Shown here piece by piece: positions 1-7,087 of a DNA stretch of 14,500 bases; position 1 is the stretch's first letter; each line of letters opens with the position of its first letter. The notes under the pieces are model-generated. The model worked only from the letters and a program-made list of their open reading frames with translations, made no database searches and was not told where the DNA came from. The stretch lies in NCBI GenBank assembly GCA_026985975.1, contig JALSPL010000165.1, positions 1 to 14,500 on the forward strand, read 5' to 3'. The position numbers were made by a program, and so were the translations under genes. This DNA is from Anaerolineae bacterium. GTDB taxonomy: Bacteria > Chloroflexota > Anaerolineae > J102.

Positions 1-1
1 C

Positions 2-703
2 GCTTTACTTGCGCATTTCATTCCGGGACTGGGGGCGGAAGGCGTCGTATGGTTGCAGGCATTGATTTTTGGCTTCACCGCGGCCATGACCGAAGAGCTG
101 GCCCGCTACTCCATACTGCGCAACAATCTGAAAGAAGCCCGCAGTTGGAAGGCGGCGTTGATGTACGGGGCCGGGCATGGCGGTTTCGAGGCCATGATTC
201 TGGGGCTGCTGGCCGGATTGACCGTGGTCAATATGATCGCCCTGCAAAACAATCCCGAGGCTCTGAACGCCCTGCCAGCGGACAAGCTGGCGCTGGTGCA
301 GCAACAAATGACCGCCTTCTGGACCACACCCTGGTATCTGGCTCTGATGGGGGCGGTGGAGCGCATTTCGACGCTGATCATCCAGATCTCGCTGGCCGTC
401 ATCGTCATGCAGGTCTTCTTGAAAAAGAACAAAAGCTGGCTGTGGGCGGCCATCGGCTGGCACTGGTTTGTGGACGCCGTCGCCGTTCTCAGCGCTGCCC
501 GTTTCAGCATCCCCATCACCGAGCTCATCATCGGCGTGCTGGCTCTCACCAGCCTCATGATCATCTTCTACTTTCGCCCGACGCCGCCGGAAGATGAGTC
601 GCCGCCCGAAAGCGAAAAGCCCCGCGATCCGATCCCGCTGGAGGCGCTGAACTTCAGCCCGCCCACCGACAAACTGGACGATTCGCGCTATCGCAGCTCA
701 TGA
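2..703 (+). CDS. YhfC-family intramembrane metalloprotease-like protein (5' partial)
   Basis: The reading frame is open from base 2, so the true start lies outside the window; the TTG at 53 is internal. The visible 233 residues are a hydrophobic multi-span membrane protein. Two charged motifs typical of the YhfC (DUF2324) family are seen: EELAR at about residues 31-35 and GAGHGGFEA at about 56-64, where the Glu and His residues would form the putative metal or catalytic site. The C-terminus is a cytoplasm-like, Pro/Glu-rich tail ending KLDDSRYRSS; the LDDSRY piece recurs in the protein at 3283-4065. The stop overlaps the start of the ABC ATPase (ATGA), so the two are translationally coupled. 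Protease activity is family-level inference. The substrate is unknown, and the protein may assist the neighbouring ABC transporter. Confidence 0.8.
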   Translation, partial: ALLAHFIPGLGAEGVVWLQALIFGFTAAMTEELARYSILRNNLKEARSWKAALMYGAGHGGFEAMILGLLAGLTVVNMIALQNNPEALNALPADKLALVQQQMTAFWTTPWYLALMGAVERISTLIIQISLAVIVMQVFLKKNKSWLWAAIGWHWFVDAVAVLSAARFSIPITELIIGVLALTSLMIIFYFRPTPPEDESPPESEKPRDPIPLEALNFSPPTDKLDDSRYRSS

Positions 704-1626
704 TTCACACCCGGGATCTCACCCGTATTTTTGAACGACCGAAAGCCGCTCCGCTGACCGCGGTGGATGGGTTGAACATCGACGTCGCCCGCGGGGAGAT
801 TTTCGGCTTTCTGGGACCCAACGGCGCCGGCAAGACCACTACCATCCGCATGTTGAGCGCGCTGATCCGGCCCAGCGCCGGCGAAGCGGTGGTGAATGGT
901 TACCGCGTGGGCGAACAGAACGCCGAAATCCGCGGCAGCGTGGGCCTGCTCACCGAGACGCCGGGCATGTACGATCGGCTCAGCGCCGAGTATAACCTGC
1001 GGTTATTCGCCCAGCTTTATGGCGTGGCAGACGTGGCCGGGCAGGTGGAAAAATATCTGACCATGATGGGGTTGTGGGAGCGGCGCGGGGATGTTGTGGG
1101 CGGTTTCTCCAAAGGGATGCGCCAAAAGCTGGCGCTGGCGCGGGCGCTGCTGCACGAACCCGAACTGGTTTTCCTGGATGAGCCCACCGCGGGCCTGGAT
1201 CCCGAGGCAGCGCATATGGTGCGAGACTTTATTCTGGAACTGAAGTCGCAGGGGCGCACAGTCTTTCTCTGCACGCACAATCTGGACGAGGCGGATCGGC
1301 TGTGCGACCGCATCGCCGTGTTCAAGACTCGGCTGCTGGTGGTGGATACGCCCGCCAATCTGCGGCGTAAGCTGTTCGGGCGGCAGATCGTTTTCCATCT
1401 GACAGGCGATGCTGCCGGGTTTGCCGACGCCGTGCGGGCCTACCCCTTCGTGCAGGACGTCCGGGCTATCGAGAACAAGCTGCTGGTGCGGCTGGATGAC
1501 CCCGACAGCCAGAATCCTGTCCTGGTGCGGGCGCTGGTGAGCGCCGGGGCGGACGTCCGCTTCGTGGGAGAATTACGCTATTCGCTGGAAGACATCTATC
1601 TGCAACTCATGGAGCAAAGCAAATGA
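700..1626 (+). CDS. ABC transporter ATP-binding protein
   Basis: A 308-aa ATPase subunit of an ABC-2 type exporter, NatA/CcmA-like. Walker A GPNGAGKTT is at residues 39-47, the signature region FSKGMRQ at 136-142, Walker B LVFLDEP at 156-162, and the H-loop His is H193 in CTHNLDEAD. About 100 residues follow the nucleotide-binding domain, as in exporters of the Nat/drug type. The ATG overlaps the stop of the YhfC-like gene by four bases, and the stop overlaps the next ATG in the same way. The membrane partner is probably the permease at 2400-3200, one gene further on. The substrate cannot be told from sequence; Na+, drugs, peptides or lipids are all handled by this family. Confidence 0.93.
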   Translation: MIHTRDLTRIFERPKAAPLTAVDGLNIDVARGEIFGFLGPNGAGKTTTIRMLSALIRPSAGEAVVNGYRVGEQNAEIRGSVGLLTETPGMYDRLSAEYNLRLFAQLYGVADVAGQVEKYLTMMGLWERRGDVVGGFSKGMRQKLALARALLHEPELVFLDEPTAGLDPEAAHMVRDFILELKSQGRTVFLCTHNLDEADRLCDRIAVFKTRLLVVDTPANLRRKLFGRQIVFHLTGDAAGFADAVRAYPFVQDVRAIENKLLVRLDDPDSQNPVLVRALVSAGADVRFVGELRYSLEDIYLQLMEQSK

Positions 1627-2318
1627 AGACCCTCTTCCTCACCGGCGCCAATCGCGGCATTGGCCTGGCCATCGTCAACGAAGCCGTGAAACGCGGCTAC
1701 GCCATCTTCGCGGGCTGTCGTCATCCGCAAAAAGCCGCCGACCTGCAACGGCTGGCCTCGGAAAATCCCGACCGCGTGATCCCCATCGCCATCGACGTCA
1801 CCGACGCCGCCAGCATCGAACGCGCCCGGGATGATGTGAGAAAAGCAACCGGGGCCATCGACTTGCTGATCAACAATGCCGGGGTCTTTCCTCATGGCGA
1901 GCGCATCGAAAATCTTGACCCCGAGACCATGTTGCACACATTTCATGTCAACGCCGTGGGCCCGATGATCGTTGTGCAGAAATTTCTGCCCCTGCTCCGG
2001 GCCAGCCAGCAGGCCAAAATCCTCAACATCACCTCCCAACTGGGGTCCATCAGCCTGCACATGAGCAACCACTACAGCTACAACAGCAGCAAGGCGGCGC
2101 TGAACATGCTCACCCGCATCCTGGCGTCCGAACTGCGGCCCGCGGGCATTCTGGCGGTGGTGGTGCATCCTGGTTGGGTGCAAACGGATATGGGAGGAAC
2201 CGCTGCGCCCCTCCGTCCTTCTGAATCCGCCCAGGGCATCCTGACCCTGGCCCAGCGCCTGACCCTGGCCGAATCGGGCGAATTCTTCACCTGGGAGGGG
2301 CGCAAACACCCGTGGTGA
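1623..2318 (+). CDS. Short-chain dehydrogenase/reductase (C-factor/sniffer-like)
   Basis: A 231-aa classical-size SDR. The cofactor-binding TGxxxGxG motif reads TGANRGIG at residues 7-14, NNAG is at 84-87, a likely catalytic Ser is S138, and the YxxxK pair is Y153/K157 (YNSSK). The segment SKAALNMLTR after the catalytic Lys and the overall short length resemble carbonyl-reductase/C-factor type SDRs, probably NADP-linked because of Arg in the first glycine loop. The substrate is unknown. The gene starts inside the ABC ATPase stop codon (ATGA), so an enzyme gene sits between the two halves of an ABC exporter. No recognisable Shine-Dalgarno precedes it, which fits coupled translation. Confidence 0.92.
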   Translation: MKTLFLTGANRGIGLAIVNEAVKRGYAIFAGCRHPQKAADLQRLASENPDRVIPIAIDVTDAASIERARDDVRKATGAIDLLINNAGVFPHGERIENLDPETMLHTFHVNAVGPMIVVQKFLPLLRASQQAKILNITSQLGSISLHMSNHYSYNSSKAALNMLTRILASELRPAGILAVVVHPGWVQTDMGGTAAPLRPSESAQGILTLAQRLTLAESGEFFTWEGRKHPW

Positions 2319-2399
2319 CAGGATGATCTCACACATCAATCATTCACACATTCATCACGCACTCCTGACCTCATCCGCCCAGGCCTCCTTTCAATCCCC

Positions 2400-3200
2400 A
2401 TGAATTTTCGAGCGATCATCATCCTCATTCGCAAAGAATGGGCCGAGCTGTACCGAAACACGCTGCTGCTGGGATCGGTGCTGTTCATGCCTCTGCTCTT
2501 TGCCGCCATCCCCATCATCATGCTGTGGGGCATGGGGGATCTCGCCGCGGACGCCATGGGAGGGCTGGGCGGAAATCTGCCGCAGCAGATCACAAAAATG
2601 TGCGGCGATCTCTCGCCGGGCGCTTGCAGCATGGCCTTTTTCATGGCCCAGTTCAATACCATGTTCATGTTCATCCCCATCATCCTCCCCAGCACCATCA
2701 TCCCTTACGCCATCGTGGGAGAGAAAACGCAGCGCAGCCTCGAACCTCTGCTGGCCACGCCCATCTCGACGCTGGATTTGCTGTTGGCCAAGGCCCTGTC
2801 CGCCATCATTCCCGCCATCGCCGCCACCTGGCTCTCGTTCCTCATCTATGCCATCGCCACCTGGGCGTTACTGCCCGATAAGGCCATCTTCGCCGTGATT
2901 TTCCAATCCTTGTGGCTGTTCGCCATTTTCGTCGTGGGCCCGTTGTTGGCGCTGCTGACCGCAGACCTGGCCCTGATGGTGTCTTCGCGCAGCACCGAAC
3001 CCCGGGCCGCACAGCAAGTGGCGGGCCTGGTGGTGCTGCCGCTGGTGCTGTTGCTGCTGGGGCAGATGTCGGGCATGCTCTTGATCACCCCCGCTTTTGT
3101 ACTCCTAATCGGCCTGGCGGCGCTGCTCCTTGACATCATTCTCACCTATCTTGCCGTTCAGGTCTTCGACCGCGAAGCCATCCTCACCCGCTGGGCGTGA
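2400..3200 (+). CDS. ABC-2 type transporter permease
   Basis: A 266-aa integral membrane protein of the ABC-2 permease (NatB-like) family. About six hydrophobic spans are visible: residues ~20-43, ~84-105 (interrupted by charged loops), ~120-160, ~163-190 and two near the C-terminus. The motif EKTQRSLEPLLATPIS after the second span is the usual coupling segment of this family, which contacts the ATPase. Residues ~45-80 form an external loop with two Cys (KMCGD and PGACS) that could make a disulfide. The gap of 81 bases from the SDR gene holds no clear terminator or promoter, so it is probably still in the same operon. The Shine-Dalgarno is weak. The likely partner is the ATPase at 700-1626. 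Confidence 0.88.
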   Translation: MNFRAIIILIRKEWAELYRNTLLLGSVLFMPLLFAAIPIIMLWGMGDLAADAMGGLGGNLPQQITKMCGDLSPGACSMAFFMAQFNTMFMFIPIILPSTIIPYAIVGEKTQRSLEPLLATPISTLDLLLAKALSAIIPAIAATWLSFLIYAIATWALLPDKAIFAVIFQSLWLFAIFVVGPLLALLTADLALMVSSRSTEPRAAQQVAGLVVLPLVLLLLGQMSGMLLITPAFVLLIGLAALLLDIILTYLAVQVFDREAILTRWA

Positions 3201-3282
3201 TGCCAGGGTAAATGCTATCCGTTCCCGCTCCCAGGAGTCGAGCAGGAGCGCATGAGCAAGATATTACAGCGCGAATTATGCA

Positions 3283-4065
3283 ATGAAGTGCAAAACGCAT
3301 CACATCATGAACATGTCAAAACGCTCTCACAAATTCCTGCTGCTCCTGATAACGCTGGCCGCGGGCTTGCTGCTGACGCCCGCATTGGCCCAGACGCCGG
3401 AACTGCATTTGCGCCTGAGCCGCGATTGGGGCTACGGCGGCCCAAACGGCGATATCCAGGGCGTCTTCAGTTTTCATATCACGGGCACCGAAGATCTGAC
3501 CGCTGTCGAATTTTACATCGATGAGACCCTGGCGGGCCGGGTGGACGCGCCGCCCTGGAAGCTTCGCTTCAGCACCGATGATTATCCCCTGGGTCTGCAC
3601 AAACTCTATGCCGTCGGATACGCCCCAGATGGCCGGACGCTCAAATCCAATGTCATCGTACAGAACTTCGTGCCAGCCAGCGCCGCCTGGTCGTTCATCA
3701 TCAAATTCACAATTCCCTTCCTGCTAATAACCCTGGGCGTCCCCGCCTTGCTGTACTGGATTGATCGCAAGCGCAATCCCGACAAATACAGCGGCCATGG
3801 CGGCGCATTCGGCGGCGCTGTGTGTCCCAAATGCGGCTGCCCTTTCCCCCGGCATTGGTGGGGGTTGAATCTGGGCGGCAAAAAATATGATCGCTGCCCG
3901 CATTGCGGTAAGTGGAGCATGGTGGGCCGGGCCAGCAAGACAGAATTGAAACAGGCGGCTTTCGATTGCGGTCTGGAAAAGCCGCCCATTAACGCGCCGG
4001 CCTCTCGTCCGGAAGACGATCTGCACAAACGGCTGGATGACTCCCGTTATTTCCCGCGGGACTGA
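3283..4065 (+). CDS. Secreted Ig-like/zinc-ribbon single-span membrane protein, function unknown
   Basis: 260 residues from the first in-frame ATG; ATGs at 3307 and 3313 are equally possible, and none has a good Shine-Dalgarno. In order: a basic N-region and hydrophobic core ending PALA-Q (signal peptide, cleavage near residue 36); a beta-rich extracytoplasmic domain (~37-130) with the pattern TAVEFYIDE...WKLRFSTDDYPLG..KLYAVGYAPDG, which looks like bacterial Ig-like adhesion modules; a transmembrane helix at ~137-159; then a cytoplasmic four-Cys zinc ribbon, C181-x2-C184 and C205-x2-C208. The tail reads RLDDSRYFPRD, sharing LDDSRY with the YhfC-like protein at the operon start. It lies 82 bases downstream of the permease. 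No function is recognised; it could be an accessory or sensor part of the same export system. Confidence 0.75.
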   Translation: MKCKTHHIMNMSKRSHKFLLLLITLAAGLLLTPALAQTPELHLRLSRDWGYGGPNGDIQGVFSFHITGTEDLTAVEFYIDETLAGRVDAPPWKLRFSTDDYPLGLHKLYAVGYAPDGRTLKSNVIVQNFVPASAAWSFIIKFTIPFLLITLGVPALLYWIDRKRNPDKYSGHGGAFGGAVCPKCGCPFPRHWWGLNLGGKKYDRCPHCGKWSMVGRASKTELKQAAFDCGLEKPPINAPASRPEDDLHKRLDDSRYFPRD

Positions 4066-4125
4066 GCCATTTGTGGTTTCCGGGGCCTGCCTGGCTCTGA
4101 ATGTATCGCGTTCGGGCAGGCGTTG

Positions 4126-4134
4126 TGCTAAAAT
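4126..4134 (+). promoter_or_regulatory. Extended -10 promoter candidate for the SH3b/GH99-like gene
   Basis: The sequence TGCTAAAAT is an extended -10 (TGn plus TAAAAT) 49 bases before the ATG at 4183. No convincing -35 lies 16-18 bases upstream, which an extended -10 can tolerate. The preceding bases TTGTGC resemble the TGTGC before the -10 of the two minus-strand promoters at 7059-7087 and 12192-12221. Assigned by eye only. Confidence 0.45.
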
Positions 4135-4182
4135 GGAGTCTCGCAATCCCGTACATAGCCCCTCTTTCCAACACATCATTCT

Positions 4183-5934
4183 ATGCCCCGCAGCCGCGTA
4201 AAACAACGTCTGAATTCCTGTAGTTCCATTGTCGTCGCCCTGATTCTATTGATCATTGTTTTGTCATTGGTTTATCTGAATGGGCGGGGCCAGACGGCGG
4301 CAACCGCTCCTGCGCCCTCGGCGCCGCCCACCTTTATCAGCCGGGCGGCGCTGGATCTGGCCCCCACGCCCGCGCTACCCTTCGATTTGCCCGATCTGCC
4401 CACCTTCACCCCCACGCCCACCATCACGCCCACGCCCACGCTGACGCCCACCCCCACGCCCACGCCGTTGCCCACCTATGTGGCCGAGATCATCGGTGAG
4501 CTGGTGAATCTACGCAGCGGGCCCGGCAGTGATTACGAGGTGTTGACTATCATTCCCCTGGGCGACGAAGTGGAGCTGGTCGGCAAAACAGCAGACGGAG
4601 AATGGATCCTGGTCCGCACCAATGAAGGCCAGGAGGGGTGGATTTATCGCGAGTTATTGCAGCCGGAGACGGACGCGAAGATGGCAGTGCTGACGCCGCC
4701 GCCCACGCCCACGCCCGGCCCGCCCCAAATCATCGTCGAGCTGGCCAATCTGCGCAGCGGCCCGGGAGCGGTTTACGATCTCATCACCATGCTGCCGCAG
4801 GGCGCCATCTTCGTGCCCGAAGCCCGAAATGAGACGGGCGACTGGGTGTATGGGGCTACGCCCGAGGGAGAGACCGGCTGGCTGTACACCGCCTTGCTCA
4901 GCGAATTCAACTACATCAACAGCCTGCCCCAGCGCCCGCCGCCGCCCACGCCCACCCCGGGCCCGGCCACGCCGACCGCTTCGACTACTGTGCATCTGGC
5001 CGCCCCGGCCGCCGCGCCTGCGGGCAATGCGCCGCCCCTGGTTTTGGCCAATTACTTCGCCTGGTATGACGCCTCAGGCTGGGATGCCTGCAATATCAGC
5101 GCCGGAGATCGCCCTCTCCGGCGTTATCATTCTGACGATCCCGCAGCCATCGCCCGGCATGTGAATCTGGCGCTGAACGCAGGACTGGATGGTTTCACCA
5201 TGCAGTGGGTGGGGCCCGGAGACCGCACCGATGGCAATTTCGCAGCGCTGCTGAGGCAATCCGCGGGCAAGTCCTTCTACAGCACCGTCGTCTTTTTGCG
5301 ACACATCTGGCCCGGAGCCACCCAGGCCAACACCCGCGACGCCCTCGGCTATCTCATCAACACCTATAGTGGAGACCCCAACTTCCTGCGTATCGACGGT
5401 CGTCCAGTCATCTTTTTCACTGACGTCTATCGCATTCCCACTGCGGGCGGGCAATCAGCGCAACAGGCCTGGGCCAGCTTGCGGGCGCAGAAGGATCCAA
5501 ACCACGCCACCATCTGGATTGCCGAAGGCCTGGATCCCAGCTTTTTGTCCGTTTTCGACGGCCTGTGGGTTTACAAAGTCTTTCACGCCGATTATCCCAA
5601 TGATTACCTCAAGGCGTCGATGTGGGCGGCCCGCACCCGCGCCTACGGGGCCGACAAACTCTGGATCGCCACCATCAGTCCCGGCTGGGATGATCGCAAC
5701 GCCGGCTGTCGTCCCGACATCCGCGTGCCCTCCCAACCCTTTGTCAAGCCGCGCAACGATGGCGCGACCTATCGAGCCACCTTCGACGCCGCCATGCAAA
5801 GCAATCCCGATCTGCTATGGGTGAACAGCTTTAACGAGTGGGTGGAAGGAACCTATATTGAACCCAGCCAGTATTACGGGGATTTTTACCTGAATCTGAC
5901 GCGGGAAATGACCACGCGTTTCAAGAGCCGCTGA
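4183..5934 (+). CDS. Membrane-anchored protein with two SH3b repeats and a GH99-like hydrolase domain
   Basis: 583 residues. A short basic N-terminus precedes a hydrophobic helix at residues 16-32 (signal anchor). A Pro/Thr-rich spacer with repeated TPTP units runs ~74-98. Two bacterial SH3 (SH3b) domains follow, each with the hallmark NLRSGPG: residues 109-115 and 189-195, split by a second TPTPGP linker. After a third Pro/Thr linker the C-terminal half (~285-575) is a GH99/GH71-like TIM-barrel domain, starting LVLANYFAWYD and carrying NSFNEWVEGTYIEPS near residue 548, the conserved NEW.EG..IEP element of that group. Expected to act outside the cell on polysaccharide, with SH3b repeats binding cell-wall or surface glycans. 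Exact substrate and catalytic activity are not shown. It stands alone after its own probable promoter. Confidence 0.88.
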   Translation: MPRSRVKQRLNSCSSIVVALILLIIVLSLVYLNGRGQTAATAPAPSAPPTFISRAALDLAPTPALPFDLPDLPTFTPTPTITPTPTLTPTPTPTPLPTYVAEIIGELVNLRSGPGSDYEVLTIIPLGDEVELVGKTADGEWILVRTNEGQEGWIYRELLQPETDAKMAVLTPPPTPTPGPPQIIVELANLRSGPGAVYDLITMLPQGAIFVPEARNETGDWVYGATPEGETGWLYTALLSEFNYINSLPQRPPPPTPTPGPATPTASTTVHLAAPAAAPAGNAPPLVLANYFAWYDASGWDACNISAGDRPLRRYHSDDPAAIARHVNLALNAGLDGFTMQWVGPGDRTDGNFAALLRQSAGKSFYSTVVFLRHIWPGATQANTRDALGYLINTYSGDPNFLRIDGRPVIFFTDVYRIPTAGGQSAQQAWASLRAQKDPNHATIWIAEGLDPSFLSVFDGLWVYKVFHADYPNDYLKASMWAARTRAYGADKLWIATISPGWDDRNAGCRPDIRVPSQPFVKPRNDGATYRATFDAAMQSNPDLLWVNSFNEWVEGTYIEPSQYYGDFYLNLTREMTTRFKSR

Positions 5935-5943
5935 TCGTCGCGA

Positions 5944-6046
5944 AACCTGACAGGTTCCCGTCGCCTTGTTGGAGACTGGAAACAACTTCACGGGCCTTCA
6001 GCTTTGCTGAAAACAGGAAACGGCGGCAAAAGGAACCTGTCAGGTT
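5944..6046. repeat. 103-bp element with 15-bp perfect terminal inverted repeats
   Basis: The left end AACCTGACAGGTTCC (5944-5958) is the exact reverse complement of the right end GGAACCTGTCAGGTT (6032-6046). Each end is itself a 13-base palindrome around one central base (AACCTG-A/T-CAGGTT). The interior holds a small hairpin TTCAGC-TTT-GCTGAA at 5997-6011 and no coding potential. It fills the gap between two convergent genes, so it may act as a two-way transcription stop or be a small mobile or REP-like repeat. Neither role is proven. Confidence 0.7.
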
Positions 6047-6065
6047 GGGATGATGATGCAAAAAT

Positions 6066-6467
6066 CTAGAAAGGCAAATCCTCTTCAGCGACGGCCGGCC
6101 CTTCCTTGAAAACCTCAGCGCCGCCGCCACCCGCTTCGCCGCCGCGACCACCCAAAAAGCGGACATTCTGCGCCGTGAGCTCCAGCGTGGCCCGAGGCTC
6201 ATTCTCCTGCCCCATCCAGGCGCTGGCGTCGACTTCGCCTTCCACCAGCACCAGGCGTCCTTTGCTCAGATACTGATTACAAAGCTCGCCCAGCTTGCGC
6301 CAGGCCTTGACCCGAAACCAGGTGGTTTTTTCATGCTGCTCACCATCCTGGCCCTTCCATTTGCGGCTGACCGCCACCGAAAACGTGGTGACCGGCACGC
6401 CGCTGGGGGTGTACCGCATCTCGGGATCACGCCCCAGATGTCCGACAATAACTGTGTGTTGATACAT
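6066..6467 (-). CDS. ssb: Single-stranded DNA-binding protein
   Basis: 133 residues from the ATG at 6467, chosen over an upstream in-frame GTG (6482) because GGAGG lies five bases before it. The OB-fold runs ~1-105: MYQHTVIVGHLGRDPEMRYTP at the start, then TTWFRVKAW and LSKGRLVLVEGEVDASAW, all usual SSB blocks. A short Gly-rich linker (GGRGGEAGGGG) leads to the acidic tip EEDLPF, the partner-binding tail that recruits replication and repair proteins. It binds and protects single-stranded DNA as an oligomer. The product is shorter than E. coli SSB because the linker is short. It has its own promoter at 6524-6553 and may also receive readthrough from the gene upstream. Confidence 0.95.
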   Translation of the reverse strand: MYQHTVIVGHLGRDPEMRYTPSGVPVTTFSVAVSRKWKGQDGEQHEKTTWFRVKAWRKLGELCNQYLSKGRLVLVEGEVDASAWMGQENEPRATLELTAQNVRFLGGRGGEAGGGGAEVFKEGPAVAEEDLPF

Positions 6468-6523
6468 TTTCGCCTCCTGCACGACTGATGCTTGCGGGTA
6501 TGAAAGAAAAAACTACACGTGCG

Positions 6524-6553
6524 AGTATAACGGTGAAGATGGCCTTTTGTCAA
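6524..6553 (-). promoter_or_regulatory. Sigma70-type promoter of ssb
   Basis: On the minus strand TTGACA (6553-6548) is followed by an 18-base spacer and TATACT (6529-6524). Transcription would begin near 6517, about 50 bases before the ssb ATG. The fit to consensus is strong for a gap of 124 bases between genes. Confidence 0.75.
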
Positions 6554-6591
6554 AAGCCCACGAACGCATGTTCCCTATGCGATATCGCGCT

Positions 6592-7020
6592 TCAAATCGC
6601 TTCTTCGGGCAACATTTCCCAGACGCCTTCCAGCCAGGCCGACGCAGCCATCAACAACGATTCCTTGCGATCATTGCTCAGCAGCAACACCAGCATCTCA
6701 TCCTCGCCCGCTGCGATTTCATCAATCACTGCGCCATTTTGCGTATGCCGCGCCAATGTTTCGCCGATGTCATCCAGCCCGACGATGGGATCGCTAGTCT
6801 CATCCACAGCCACAGACGCACCGTAAAGCTCCAGCTTGGTCTGATTGGCCAAATATAGATCAACATCCACAAATACTCGGGTTCTGTCGGTGACGGGCTG
6901 CTCCAGACTGTCATCCACCAGTGAGCGATCCCACACGACGATAGCGGTGATAGGCGCGCCCTCCAGCGTCACCATATCCTCCCAGATTTCGTCGGTAAGT
7001 TTGAAATGCAAGTCTGCCAT
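6592..7020 (-). CDS. Hypothetical protein, 142 aa
   Basis: Not recognised. The product is acidic (many D/E), starts MADLHFKLTDEIWEDMVTL, has no signal peptide or membrane segment, and alternates hydrophobic and polar residues as in a small alpha/beta soluble protein (for example TRVFVDVDLYLAN and EMLVLLLSNDRKESLLMAASAW). The ATG at 7020 was chosen over the in-frame GTG at 7068 because a promoter (7059-7087) overlaps that longer start. No good Shine-Dalgarno is seen. It lies between tyrA and ssb on the same strand, but its own promoter suggests it is not strictly part of the aromatic operon. Its long, uninterrupted frame with coding-like composition makes it a real gene. Confidence 0.7.
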   Translation of the reverse strand: MADLHFKLTDEIWEDMVTLEGAPITAIVVWDRSLVDDSLEQPVTDRTRVFVDVDLYLANQTKLELYGASVAVDETSDPIVGLDDIGETLARHTQNGAVIDEIAAGEDEMLVLLLSNDRKESLLMAASAWLEGVWEMLPEEAI

Positions 7021-7058
7021 GATTTTCAATGCCAGGGTGAGACAACGATGTTTTGTCC

Positions 7059-7087
7059 AGCATAGCACGCGAAACAGCGCATGTCAA
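7059..7087 (-). promoter_or_regulatory. Sigma70-type promoter overlapping the tyrA stop codon
   Basis: Minus strand TTGACA (7087-7082) overlaps the TGA stop of tyrA. A 17-base spacer and TATGCT (7064-7059) follow, with an extended TGC just before the -10. The eleven bases TGTGCTATGCT of the operon promoter at 12192-12221 recur here as CGTGCTATGCT. It would start transcription near 7052, about 30 bases before the ATG at 7020, which supports that start. Confidence 0.75.

Noticed and set aside
3252..3524. Plus-strand ORF with GGAG only three bases before its ATG
   Set aside because: It overlaps the signal-peptide protein in another frame and loses any sensible protein pattern. The spacing of the ribosome site is too short.
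4064..4097. GAGCC/GGCTC inverted repeat after the zinc-ribbon gene as a terminator
   Set aside because: Only five pairs with a loop above 20 bases and no T-run.
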